This document shows positions 21,070 to 29,304 of a stretch of DNA of 54,092 nucleotides, piece by piece. A model generated the notes under the pieces. That model was not told the DNA's origin. It did not search any database and saw only the letters and a list, made by a program, of their open reading frames with translations. Origin of the DNA: Gracilariopsis chorda (taxonomy: Eukaryota > Rhodophyta > Florideophyceae > Gracilariales > Gracilariaceae); the NCBI GenBank assembly GCA_003194525.1, contig NBIV01000351.1, forward strand, positions 1 to 54,092, written 5' to 3'. Numbering within the stretch: position 1 is the stretch's first letter; every line of letters starts with the position of its first letter. Position numbers and translations under genes: made by a program.

Positions 21070-21433
21070 ATGGATCAGGCGCGAGCGGCAAGGCTGTTTA
21101 GTAGGGTAGGTTTTACTGCTTCTCACCAACGTGAATGCTGATTCTTTAAACCAAACATCAACTAACATTTTCATTTCTCTTTGCGGGCCACGTGGATCAC
21201 CCTGGTAGTTATCACCATGGATAGCAGCCGGAGTTGTGTTTTATTCGTTTATCTACATGCCATCCGAGAAGCGAAAGCAAGAACAGCGAGAAAAGGCTGT
21301 AGTGGTCATTGACAAAGAAGCAAAAGTAGGCAAGTACCGAAGAGATAATCGCTTAACAAAAGCTAATCACGTTCGTTCGACTATCATCGCGCAGAGCGCT
21401 AATCCCTCTCAGAAAGCATTCCCCTTCAGCTGA
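21070..21433 (+). CDS. candidate two-exon gene for an 86-aa single-pass membrane protein
   Basis: Exon 1 is 21070-21105 (ATG, 12 codons). A GTAGGT donor follows, and the intron (21106-21208, 103 bp) has an ACTAAC branch site at 21161-21166 and a GGTAG acceptor. Exon 2 (21209-21433) keeps phase and gives LSPWIAAGVVFYSFIYM, a good membrane segment, followed by a Lys/Glu/Arg-rich tail. The reading is unbroken across the junction and stops at TGA 21431-21433. A further intron in the tail is possible. No family is recognised; a short N-terminus, one hydrophobic helix and a charged tail would suit a small mitochondrial or ER protein. The model is inferred from splice signals without transcript support. 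Confidence 0.5.
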
Positions 21434-21643
21434 GCGTAGCGGTTCCTCTATCTCCTTTCTTTGCATAGCTGTAGACTGGATCACTGATAACCACAAGCCG
21501 TAAGAAACTGGTCGGCGTATTCCGCTTCTGTCTTCTGCACCAGTTCTAAAGCACACCACTTGGCCACAAACGCTGAGCTCGAAAGTGCATGAATGATGCC
21601 AGCTACTGCTGCAAAAGTATTTCGCTTCCGTCATGCTTGAAGA

Positions 21644-22080
21644 TCAGGAGGTTAGACGGAATTGCTTTCTCGTGTCAAACCTTGGCGCATTCGTCTTTTT
21701 AGAGACTTCATCACCTCCACTCTTTGCTGCGCGACTAACTCGTTTGAGAAGCGAAAGATCTCCTCCATTTTGCATCAAGCGTTTTCCCGCAACCTTTTCA
21801 ATATTTCTCCCAATCGCAGCCGTAAGTTTCTAAAATCAAGAAGAGCGGCAACTCAAATCGGTTAGAGGCATGGGCGTCATCTCAAGTTTCCTTCCGCCGG
21901 TTGCTCTAGGAGCCGACGCTACGTACCTTATTCTTGTTATTAGCTTGTGCCAGCTTTTGCTTTCTAGGCTTTCGAGAAAGGGCTGGAGACAAGTGGTTAG
22001 TTAATGCCCTCCGTACCCAGACAGAATATTCTCCTGTTCAGAGCCGGGATGAGAACTCGCGGCTTACCTCCTTTCTTCAT
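21644..22080 (-). CDS. spliced gene for a UPF0390-like basic protein, 84 aa
   Basis: Three exons on the minus strand: 22080-22068 (13 bases, ATGAAGAAAGGAG), 21982-21927, and 21829-21644. Introns are 85 and 97 bp with GTAAGC and GTACGT donors and CCAG and TTAG acceptors; the first has a TTAACTAAC branch site. The joined frame is open throughout and ends in TGA. The product is Lys/Arg-rich, and its centre (KKLTAAIGRNIEKV, then KRL) resembles the NLEVGIRKKIE block of UPF0390 proteins (human C19orf53, LTC10), small nuclear or nucleolar proteins of unclear function. Length, charge and layout fit. No single open frame reveals this gene, because exon 1 is only 13 bases. The family call is by pattern and should be tested by search. 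Confidence 0.65.
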
Positions 22081-22691
22081 TTTTGATGCCCGCTTCTGAA
22101 CACCGCGTCCCCCTCTTGGAGCTCGAACAGCCAACTTCTGAGACCCTTGCGCCATCGATTTCGTTCTTAAAAAGTCGCGGATTCGGTTTTTGTCGGAAGA
22201 GTCCGTCTAGTTGAGGTCCGGAGATATTAAAGCATCCAGCATGAGCGATGTCTTCGGACGACATCGTTGGGTCCGGGGCTGGGCGGCGCTTGGCGACAGC
22301 GTCCGAAACTTAATTAACGAGGGGGGCAATCAATGATTGAAAAAGCGGAGCACGACAGCAAGGTTACCCTTTATGTTCTGGAAATTTCACGACGTTTCTC
22401 GGGGTTTTTGGAAAGTGGAAACAACTCGTGAATGCTTGCACTTGCTGCTGTTGCTAAGATATGGCAAGTCTATCTCAACGCCTGCCGCAGTGGTGAACAT
22501 TTCAGCTTTTCTCCGCTAAGCAACAAGAAGAACGTTAGATTACGACACAACTCCTGAGAACTACTACATCCGCCCACAGAGGCTCTGCAATCCTGTCATT
22601 CTTCATTTCACGTGTGCTTTCTCATACCACAAGTTGCATCACCTTGTCAGGCAAGAATTGACAAGTATATCGCCGCCTGATTCGATTTCAC
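22081..22691. other. intergenic region between the UPF0390-like gene and the CCCH gene
   Basis: The two genes diverge here, so promoters of both should lie in these 610 bp. An open frame over 22064-22264 overlaps exon 1 of the minus-strand gene in another phase and is best seen as its leader. No TATA box stands out. Confidence 0.45.
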
Positions 22692-23402
22692 ATGCCTGCT
22701 CCAGTGCTTATTCCCGGCATCCCATCAGCTCTAGTGCCAGGTGAATCGGAATTGGCTCTGAACGGAAAACAAGTGTTCCAATTCGAGGTAGAGAACGGTT
22801 TGGATGAAGTGCGTAGGTTGGACGAAACAGCGTGGGGAACTTCCACAGATTTGTGTCCAGACTTCTACTCTGAGAATGGGTGCACGCGCGCGGAGCGATG
22901 CCAATGGCGCCATGCACGCAACGACCGCCTTATAGTCTGTAAACACTACCTCAGAGGTCTCTGCAAGAAGCAAGACATGTGTGACTACCTTCATTCGGTT
23001 GACTACCTGCGCATGCCAGAATGCTTTTTCTTTTCAAAGTACGGCGAGTGTTCAAACAACGAATGTCCATATCGCCATGTAGATCCAGAAAAAAAGAAGA
23101 ACGAGTGTCCGTACTACGCTCGAGGCTTCTGTCGTCATGGCCCCAAGTGCCGTCACAGACATGTTAAGAAAGTTGCGTGCACCAACTATCTTGCCGGATT
23201 CTGTAAAGACGGGCCGGACTGTGTTTTTGGGCACGCCCGTTTCGAGATTCCCCGAACGGCCGATGACGAGGATATGTTCAGTAACGGTATTGATCGATTT
23301 GGATTTGGACGCTCCAGAGGACCTGCGCCGAGACTTATAACACACGAAAATGGAATGTTAGCTACAGCAGCAGGCACCATGCCCCACGGCAACAGAAGAT
23401 AA
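22692..23402 (+). CDS. CCCH zinc-finger protein, CPSF30/Yth1 type, 236 aa
   Basis: A subunit of the cleavage and polyadenylation specificity factor that helps recognise the AAUAAA signal and binds Fip1. Five CCCH fingers lie in tandem: C55-H74 (C-x8-C-x5-C-x3-H), C83-H101 (x7-x5-x3), C111-H129 (x8-x4-x3), C139-H157 (x7-x5-x3) and C163-H181 (x7-x5-x3). Five closely packed fingers of just these spacings are the CPSF30/Yth1 signature. The N-terminal 50 residues and the short C-terminal tail are poorly conserved in type. The zinc knuckle of animal CPSF30 and the YTH domain of plant CPSF30-L are both absent, as in yeast Yth1. ATG 22692 is the first in frame. Single exon. Confidence 0.88.
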   Translation: MPAPVLIPGIPSALVPGESELALNGKQVFQFEVENGLDEVRRLDETAWGTSTDLCPDFYSENGCTRAERCQWRHARNDRLIVCKHYLRGLCKKQDMCDYLHSVDYLRMPECFFFSKYGECSNNECPYRHVDPEKKKNECPYYARGFCRHGPKCRHRHVKKVACTNYLAGFCKDGPDCVFGHARFEIPRTADDEDMFSNGIDRFGFGRSRGPAPRLITHENGMLATAAGTMPHGNRR

Positions 23403-24109
23403 ACGGTCAACACTCCGACAAAGCTGGGCTATGGAACGATACACTTGACACCGACTGCGATTTGTAAATATGTGAGACGGTGGCACTTCAAGCATCATGA
23501 AGAAAAGACATCTCGCTGTTCTTTGTTCTAGAGCCGACAGAGTGGAGTCAATCTCACGCTCGCACGCGCTTTCTTCCCTGCGACGCACGGCCAGAGACTG
23601 ACGTGGCAAGAGCACTATGTCGGAAAGGATTCTGGGTCGAGTCACAAGGCCGGGTTTGCGGTCGTGTTAGAGTTGTACGTGAATTTCAGGCCTTGCTGAT
23701 GCCCTTTTGGGAGACAAGATCAGGGGCAAGGTTGCAAGCTCTGTGGACTACGTTGATACTGGTTTTGCTGCCTTTCGAACAAAAGGGTGTTCCATTTTTG
23801 GAGTACGAACGCACAAATCCGACTCATCATTATCTAGCTCCGTACTCTGGTGATATTCTCGGCGTACGAGTATTGTACTGGTTTAGGTGTACTACAGTGT
23901 AGTTCATTTCTGCACGGTTTGCAGAGTTGTTTCTCTAAAGTGTTAGATTGTACTACGTATTGACGGAGTATCTTGTGAAGATTAGCTTGCTCTTGAGTGT
24001 GCGTTTGTAACCAAAGTACATCTGCTTTGATATTCTGACTGAGTTGCCCTGGCCCCTTGAGCAAGAGACAAACCTTGAAATTTTTACGTGCTTGTCAGCA
24101 ATTTGCGTC
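23403..24109. other. intergenic region between the CCCH and EF-hand genes
   Basis: 700 bp without a firm gene. An open frame (23603-23902) starts at a GTG, lacks recognisable features and is treated as noise. Confidence 0.45.
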
Positions 24110-25156
24110 ATGAATGAGGGAGTTGCAAGTCGACACAGAAAGGCAGGTCGTAGGGAAGGTCATCGAGCTACAATTCTTCGAAGGGCGTTTGAAGTATATG
24201 ATAGAGACCAATCTGGGGCGATTGACCACGAAGAACTGCGCAAGCTACTGGAAGACCTCGGTTGGCCATCAGACGATGTATTTCTCAAACGAGCCGTTAA
24301 CGTGTTGGACGCAGACCATTCGGGGGAAATCGAGTTTTCCGAGTTTCTCAAGTGGACGGAGTTTGCGTACAACTCTCGAGTCCTGTACCGGGAAGAAATG
24401 TGCCCTTCGCCTCAGTCGCGCAGTAGGCCGCGAATAGAAAGGTGTGAAATTCAAGGAAGGGAAGACAGTCAAGTGCTGGCTTCCACAGATAACCAGGAAC
24501 TCGCAGAACTTTGGCGGAAACGAACAACGCTAACTACGCTTCATGAAGGACGAGAAGCTCAGAACTCGTGCGATGGACTGGATGTGGACGCCCAAAGCGT
24601 TTTGAAGTGCGATAATAAAGAGCTGTACGCCAGTGAGGAGGAAGAGACTGATGAAGATGAAGCAGAAGCGTTTCAGGAAGAAATGATGAGAACAGCAAAC
24701 GTGGGTGGAGATCAAAGTGGCGCTACCCGTCGTCAAAGGGAAAGGATGTTCGTAAACGAAGAACAAGAAGCAAGAAATAATGGGTTGCAGCGCAGAAGGA
24801 CACAAAGAGAGGTTGAGGAGGACGACTTTGCGGCGCCGATCGTCAAAATGGCTACGATGGCTCTCGGAACTGACAAAAAGGCGAAGCAGTTGATTACGTC
24901 GCGAACGAGGTCACAGTCTCCTGCAGTGGTTTGTTGGAAAGAGTGTGATGGAAGAAAAAGAGTGAGTGCGGAGAGATTGGCTATGGGACCACGGGTTCGG
25001 TCCAAAACTACGGCACATATGCGGTGGGCGTGTGAAATGATCCAAGAGCGAACGAAAAAGAATGAGTGGCATGAGGAGGGCGTTCGCAGCAAAGTGGATG
25101 CTGAGGATGACGGGTTGGACGCGAGGGCGGGAAAGGAAAATGTGGGAAGCGGATAG
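24110..25156 (+). CDS. EF-hand protein with long acidic C-terminus, 348 aa
   Basis: A calcium-binding protein of unknown role. Residues 20-85 form an EF-hand pair: loop 1 D31-R-D33-Q-S35-G-A37-I-D39-H-E-E42, and loop 2 D67-A-D69-H-S71-G-E73-I-E75-F-S-E78. Both loops have full ligand sets and glycine at position 6, so both should bind calcium. From about residue 100 on the protein is charged and low-complexity (Glu/Lys/Arg), with an acidic stretch near 185-205 and no other domain. The start is the ATG at 24110; the open phase reaches 22 codons further up but only from TTG. An upstream exon is possible. The pair resembles half of a calmodulin or centrin, but the tail is unlike either. Confidence 0.7.
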   Translation: MNEGVASRHRKAGRREGHRATILRRAFEVYDRDQSGAIDHEELRKLLEDLGWPSDDVFLKRAVNVLDADHSGEIEFSEFLKWTEFAYNSRVLYREEMCPSPQSRSRPRIERCEIQGREDSQVLASTDNQELAELWRKRTTLTTLHEGREAQNSCDGLDVDAQSVLKCDNKELYASEEEETDEDEAEAFQEEMMRTANVGGDQSGATRRQRERMFVNEEQEARNNGLQRRRTQREVEEDDFAAPIVKMATMALGTDKKAKQLITSRTRSQSPAVVCWKECDGRKRVSAERLAMGPRVRSKTTAHMRWACEMIQERTKKNEWHEEGVRSKVDAEDDGLDARAGKENVGSG

Positions 25157-25340
25157 CAGCAAGCAGACGGGTGAGGACGCACGTAAAGAGGGTGTGAAGG
25201 GCAAGGTAAGACGAGGCAGTTGGTGAGTTGAGGTTGTGAGATTTACATAGACGGCAAGAGGGGTGCGGGGCGGACGGTTGGTCTATTTAGTACACATATG
25301 TAAGTAGTGAGAGTAACGGCGGTACACAAAAAGAGAAAGA
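25157..25340. other. spacer between EF-hand and NEDD8 genes
   Basis: 184 bp between two convergent genes. Nothing but probable 3' sequence is visible. Confidence 0.5.
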
Positions 25341-25580
25341 TCACTCAACGGAACCGCCTCTCAAGGCGATGACGAGATGAAGAACGCTTCCACCTTCAAT
25401 GTTGTATTCGTTGGCGGCGCGGTCGTCGGCGAGTTGCTTACCGCCAAAGATGAGGCGTTGTTGCTTGGGATCGATGCCGGCCTTTTCCTCGACTCTCTCC
25501 TTGATTCTCCAGATGGTGTCGGTAGGGTCGATATCAATCTCGGTTTGATTGCCCGTAAGCAGCTTGACCTTGACGAGCAT
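25341..25580 (-). CDS. NEDD8: NEDD8 precursor, 79 aa
   Basis: The ubiquitin-like modifier of cullins. It starts at ATG 25580 and begins [10 protein letters not shown], close to animal NEDD8 (MLIKVKTLTG). Hallmarks are ERVEEKAGI (about 28-36) and [13 protein letters not shown] (64-76). Residue 72 is Ala, the key difference from ubiquitin (Arg72), which makes the E1 NAE1-UBA3 prefer it. Lys48 is kept. The processing site follows Gly76, leaving a three-residue tail SVE; animal NEDD8 has five. A NEDD8-specific protease such as SENP8/DEN1 or UCHL3 must trim it. The gene is head-to-head with CBWD (620 bp apart) and 7.3 kb from UBC12, which uses it. A single copy not fused to a second ubiquitin-like unit, unlike plant RUB1. 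Confidence 0.94.
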   Translation of the reverse strand: MLVKVKLLTGNQTEIDIDPTDTIWRIKERVEEKAGIDPKQQRLIFGGKQLADDRAANEYNIEGGSVLHLVIALRGGSVE

Positions 25581-26200
25581 GGCTGGCTGGAGTTGGGCCG
25601 AGGTGGGCGAGAAGCGGGGGGGCTGGGGGGTGGGGGGGGGGCAAGGCGCGCACTGCGTCGATGTGGGCACGCAATGTGGTGGTGGACGTGTTACGGTTGA
25701 GCAGTGCGGAGCGCTTTGCTGAACAAGATTTTGATGCTTGCGCGTGCTGGAGGAACGCGCGTGCTCGGCCACAAACGGAAGCGTGCCACGTGTACGTCGT
25801 GTACGTCGTGTACACGAGTCACCGTGTCCAGCAACGACACCGCTACGGCGCTGATTCGGCGAGCAAGTAGGCAGCCACATATACGCATGCACCAGTGTCG
25901 AATGCACGCAGTTGGCCAATCGTAGCGCTTGCACGGAAGGCAAGCGCAGCGCGTAGAGGCGCCACGGCGACAGGTGGCACGCGGGAAGCGGACGTTCCCC
26001 GCGTGCCAACTGCTCGGCGCCGGCGTTTAAAGGCGCGCGCACTCGTCCGCGCCCCCGTCTGCGGCCGTGTCCAAGCCGCGCGTCCTTTCGCCTCTACTCC
26101 GGTGCTCTCCCGTCATTCCCCCCTTCGGCACTGCTGCCAAACGCTCCGCTCTCAGCGAACTCCTCTCACCCCCACCCCCTCTTCCTTGCCGACCTCCGCC
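25581..26200. promoter_or_regulatory. divergent promoter region of NEDD8 and CBWD
   Basis: 620 bp between two opposite start codons. It holds a CACGTG G-box at 25787-25792 overlapping short repeats (TGTACGTCG twice, then TGTACAC, 25791-25814), a CCAAT box (GGCCAATCG, 25913-25921), a GAATGCAC near-match to the motif seen at 36651-36744 (25898-25905), and TTTAAA at 26027-26032. Function is inferred. Confidence 0.5.
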
Positions 26201-27829
26201 ATGACGGCCATCTCCAACCCCGAAGCTGCCCCGCAGCCCACCCGGCAGCACGCTGCTGAGCCGTCTCTCAAGAAGATGAAGGTGTCGGAGTTGCTTGGTA
26301 TCTCCACCGACCACCTTTCCTTCCAGCCAGATCACTCTAAGACGCTGTTCACCTCGTCTGGCACCTGGGCCGCCGCAGAGGCTATCACAAACGCCATGCC
26401 GCGTGGCGACGGTATTCCGCTCACCCTGCTCACCGGCTTTCTCGGAGCCGGCAAATCCACCGTGCTCAACTACATTCTCAAGGCGGACCACGGCCTCAAA
26501 ATCGCCGTTCTCATCAATGAATTCGGCCAGGTGGACATTGACAACCAGCTGGTGGACACGGTCGCAAAAGGTCAGGAGGGGGAACCCATTCTTCTCAACA
26601 ACGGCTGCATGTGCTGCACCGTCTCAAATGGCTTCATAGACGCCGTCAAGGCCATTATGGATAAGGCCGATGAAACGGGTCGTTTGCCTGATTACTTGAT
26701 TGTGGAAACCACCGGTTTGGCCAACCCCAAACCAATCATGGACTCTATTGAAGCCACGGAGCTGAGGCGCGATTTGTATCTGGACCAGGTGCTCACCGTG
26801 GTAGACTCGAGTGCGTGGACGGACCAACACTATGAATCGGACACAGCCTACCAGCAGATTGATGCCGCTGACACGGTGCTGCTGTCCAAGACCGACTTGG
26901 CTACGCAGCAGCAAGTGGAAGATGTGGTCAAGTCCGTCTTGTCTATCCGGCCTAACGCGAGAATCTTACGTAGTCAAAACGGATATGTGCCTATTTCGGC
27001 ACTGTTCGACTTGGGCATTTCTCTGGGTAAGAAGGCTGCACAGGAGAAGATTGAGAAAAGTGCTGACAAGGATGCTAAACCGTCGCCCCCGCAGGAGGGA
27101 CACAAGCATCAACAAGAGCATGAGCATGCGCACGAACACAGCAGTCATAAAGAGCATGGCCATAAACATGAGCACGGCCACAAACATGAGCACGGCCATA
27201 AACATGAGCACGTGCATGATGCTGATGGCAAGTGTTGCGAGGAGAAAAAGGAGCAGCGCAAGTCTCATTTGGAGCAAGAGGGATTCAGCAGCATTTCGTT
27301 TGTTTCGGAACATGCTTTCTCTCTGAGAAGGTTCAAGGATGAGTTCATGGAGCAGCTGCCCAGGGGCGTGTTTCGGGCGAAGGGACTTTTGTGGTTCGCA
27401 AACTACGGGGCTAGATTTGTGTTCCATTGGAGTGGAGCGCGCTACAATGTGGACGAGCAGGAGTGGCCGGAGGGCATGGAACGGAAGAACCAATTGGTGC
27501 TGATTGGGCGTGAACTTGACAAGAGTGCGATCAGTACCATGCTTGAGAGGTGCGTGGTTAAGGATGGCGAGGAGAGCGAGGAGGAGTTTGACGAGGGCGT
27601 GTACGCGGACGGGGAGATGTACGGGCAGATGTACGGGCAGATGGAGGAGGAGGATAAGGAGGGTGCGACTGGGGGAGGAGAAATTGAAGAGGGGGAGCGC
27701 GGAGAAGGTACTGGTGGAGGGGCTGAGGCTACGTATGAGGTGGGCAAGGGTGCGGCTAATGATGACGCTACGGAGAACGGGAATGTGCCGAAAGAGGACG
27801 GGGAAGAAGGTAAGAGCGGGGACCATTAA
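26201..27829 (+). CDS. CobW/CBWD-type G3E GTPase, putative zinc metallochaperone, 542 aa
   Basis: A GTPase of the COG0523/CBWD (ZNG1) group, which deliver zinc to client enzymes. Residues 79-87, GFLGAGKST, are the Walker A loop. GCMCCTV (135-141) is the CxCC metal site. VETTGLANP follows as the G3 region, and SKTD is the base-specific motif (NKxD in most). A His-rich stretch (about residues 298-345), with HEHGHK repeats, divides the GTPase and C-terminal domains and probably binds metal. CobW_C follows (SRR-F and WFAN blocks). After residue 455 the tail is Glu/Gly-rich and disordered. The frame is open 102 codons above ATG 26201, but only from a GTG, so no transit peptide is assigned. Confidence 0.9.
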   Translation: MTAISNPEAAPQPTRQHAAEPSLKKMKVSELLGISTDHLSFQPDHSKTLFTSSGTWAAAEAITNAMPRGDGIPLTLLTGFLGAGKSTVLNYILKADHGLKIAVLINEFGQVDIDNQLVDTVAKGQEGEPILLNNGCMCCTVSNGFIDAVKAIMDKADETGRLPDYLIVETTGLANPKPIMDSIEATELRRDLYLDQVLTVVDSSAWTDQHYESDTAYQQIDAADTVLLSKTDLATQQQVEDVVKSVLSIRPNARILRSQNGYVPISALFDLGISLGKKAAQEKIEKSADKDAKPSPPQEGHKHQQEHEHAHEHSSHKEHGHKHEHGHKHEHGHKHEHVHDADGKCCEEKKEQRKSHLEQEGFSSISFVSEHAFSLRRFKDEFMEQLPRGVFRAKGLLWFANYGARFVFHWSGARYNVDEQEWPEGMERKNQLVLIGRELDKSAISTMLERCVVKDGEESEEEFDEGVYADGEMYGQMYGQMEEEDKEGATGGGEIEEGERGEGTGGGAEATYEVGKGAANDDATENGNVPKEDGEEGKSGDH

Positions 27830-28230
27830 TGGTATATTTTAGAAGCTTGAGTGAATAAGTGTAAGTTGTACTGTGGAAGCAAGCATTTTGCGAAATGTTG
27901 ACGATCATGCGTTATGATAGTACATTAGCCGGGAAGGTAAAGCGAACCGACGAAGGCACGATTGTTTTGTTGCATGCTGCTTTTGTTCCTTGTGGGTATG
28001 TGTACTGAATGCTGGTCTTCCTAGCGAGAGAACGCTTCTTCCACATGAAGCGGTCTACACTACGTAGGAATTAGACTAGTGTGCCTGTAAAAGAGAGAGA
28101 GAGATGTCTACTGAACAAGTGCGGCGGGTGAACAGATGTTGCTGCAGCCGCGCTGCAGCGCAGCTGCGCGGCACTGGTGTTGGAGGCGCGGCGCAGCGCA
28201 GCGCTGTCGATCGGGCGCAGAGAGCGGCGC
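27830..28230. other. intergenic 3' region of CBWD
   Basis: No gene. A GA repeat at 28093-28104 and a GC-rich palindromic stretch (CTGCAGCCGCGCTGCAGCGC, about 28143-28162) lead into the 30-bp array. Confidence 0.5.
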
Positions 28231-28380
28231 GACCACGTGGTCAACGCCTATTGGTGGCGCGACCACGTGGTCAACGCCTATTGGTGGCGCGACCACGTGG
28301 TCAACGCCTATTGGTGGCGCGTCCACGTGGTCAACGCCTATTGGTGGCGCGACCACGTGGTCAACGCCTGTTGGTGGCGC
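28231..28380. repeat. five 30-bp tandem repeats, each with a palindromic G-box and an inverted CCAAT box
   Basis: Five units with exact 30-bp periodicity, each reading GACCACGTGGTC, then AACGCCTATTGGTGGCGC. Only two substitutions separate the five units (28322 and 28370), so the array is young or held constant. GACCACGTGGTC is a perfect 12-bp palindrome around CACGTG, and ATTGG is the reverse of CCAAT. It lies between convergent gene ends (CBWD and SURF4), where no protein-gene promoter is expected. Confidence 0.95.
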
Positions 28381-28431
28381 TCACGCGCAGATAGCAGCGG
28401 TGTGTTCGGCGCACGCGCACGTGGCGGCGTG

Positions 28432-29304
28432 TCACCACGCCTTCGAGCGCCGCATGCTGTCGTCCAGCGAAAGCGCGCCCGGGCCGGTGGTGATGAGCAC
28501 CAGCAGTCCGCTCAGAATGGACACCGTCTGCAGGAACTCGAACCGCATCACGTCTCTTTTGAACGCCATGTATACGTGCGCAGACGCGTCGATGCGCCAG
28601 AACTGCTTGCTGCTCACCGTTGCAAGCACGTAGAATGACATTAGAAGCGCCCCCATCATGTCCGTCTTGTACCCGACCACCACCGCCAGCGCGATGGGGC
28701 ACATTATGAACGACCACCCCCAACCGATCACATCGAACATCTCCACGCTCAGCAACGCCATCAGAATGCGCGTTAAGAGCGCTACGTTGTGACGCTGCGC
28801 GTGCTTGTCGCGCATCTCCGGCAAGCCGGGCAGCGCGGGCAGCCCGTCTCTCACCCGTTGCGCACTCATCACTAACAGCAGCGTGCCGCACAGACACAGG
28901 TTCCGGATAAGAAATCCCAAGTTTCCGCTCGTGATGGGAGAGTGGCGCCCGTATATCAACTGCTGATACACCGTTGCAAACAACAACAACTTGGCACCAT
29001 TCTTCTCCAGCTTGTTGAAAAACACCATCACCGATCCGACCAGTGTTGCCGAAGTCGACGTCAGAATCAGCATGAGCGCCACATACCTCGGAATCCACAG
29101 TTCGCGTTCAAAGAAGTGCAGTTGAGATTTGTACTCCACCAACGTGTGAATTGCATCTTCCACAAAAGCCAGCACCAGAAGTGCGCGCGTCATAAACGGA
29201 GTGTACGGCTTTGTGGCTCGTTTGACGCGGTTCAACGCGTGCGAAACTTGCTGCACCACCGGGTTGGCATCAACAGCGCGTAATGCATCGATAGCGGCGG
29301 TCAT
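28432..29304 (-). CDS. SURF4: SURF4/Erv29-type ER cargo receptor, 290 aa
   Basis: A polytopic membrane protein that loads soluble secretory cargo into COPII vesicles and cycles between ER and Golgi. Several hydrophobic segments are visible (for example the LLVLAFVEDA, LMLILTSTSATLVGS and ILMALLSVEMF regions). FFQ/FLQ near the end (RFEFLQTVSILSGLLVL) followed by TGPGALSLD is the family's most conserved block (FFQNLSVIGGLLLLVALGPG in animals). The C-terminus SKAW is related to the EKKKEW end of animal SURF4, which serves ER retrieval, though the dilysine is reduced. The ATG at 29304 is chosen over a GTG six codons upstream. Its start faces a small membrane protein gene 463 bp away. Confidence 0.9.
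   Translation of the reverse strand: MTAAIDALRAVDANPVVQQVSHALNRVKRATKPYTPFMTRALLVLAFVEDAIHTLVEYKSQLHFFERELWIPRYVALMLILTSTSATLVGSVMVFFNKLEKNGAKLLLFATVYQQLIYGRHSPITSGNLGFLIRNLCLCGTLLLVMSAQRVRDGLPALPGLPEMRDKHAQRHNVALLTRILMALLSVEMFDVIGWGWSFIMCPIALAVVVGYKTDMMGALLMSFYVLATVSSKQFWRIDASAHVYMAFKRDVMRFEFLQTVSILSGLLVLITTGPGALSLDDSMRRSKAW

Noticed and set aside
22100..22160. tRNA-like block with TGTTCGAGC on the minus strand
   Set aside because: Stems do not pair as a T-arm and acceptor, and no anticodon arm is found. It lies in the leader of the UPF0390-like gene.
23603..23902. 99-codon plus frame after the CCCH gene
   Set aside because: Starts at GTG, no features, and probably 3' untranslated sequence.
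25895..26200. Upstream extension of the CBWD frame as a transit peptide
   Set aside because: It begins at GTG with no ATG, in the promoter region. CBWD proteins begin near the chosen start.
26966..27826. 286-codon antisense frame inside CBWD
   Set aside because: It mirrors the His-rich and Glu-rich parts of the sense gene; no domain, promoter or start context.
28104..28638. Repeat-encoded proteins across the 30-bp array (period of 10 codons, open in several frames)
   Set aside because: A period divisible by three keeps any frame open. The frames run into SURF4 coding sequence on the other strand.
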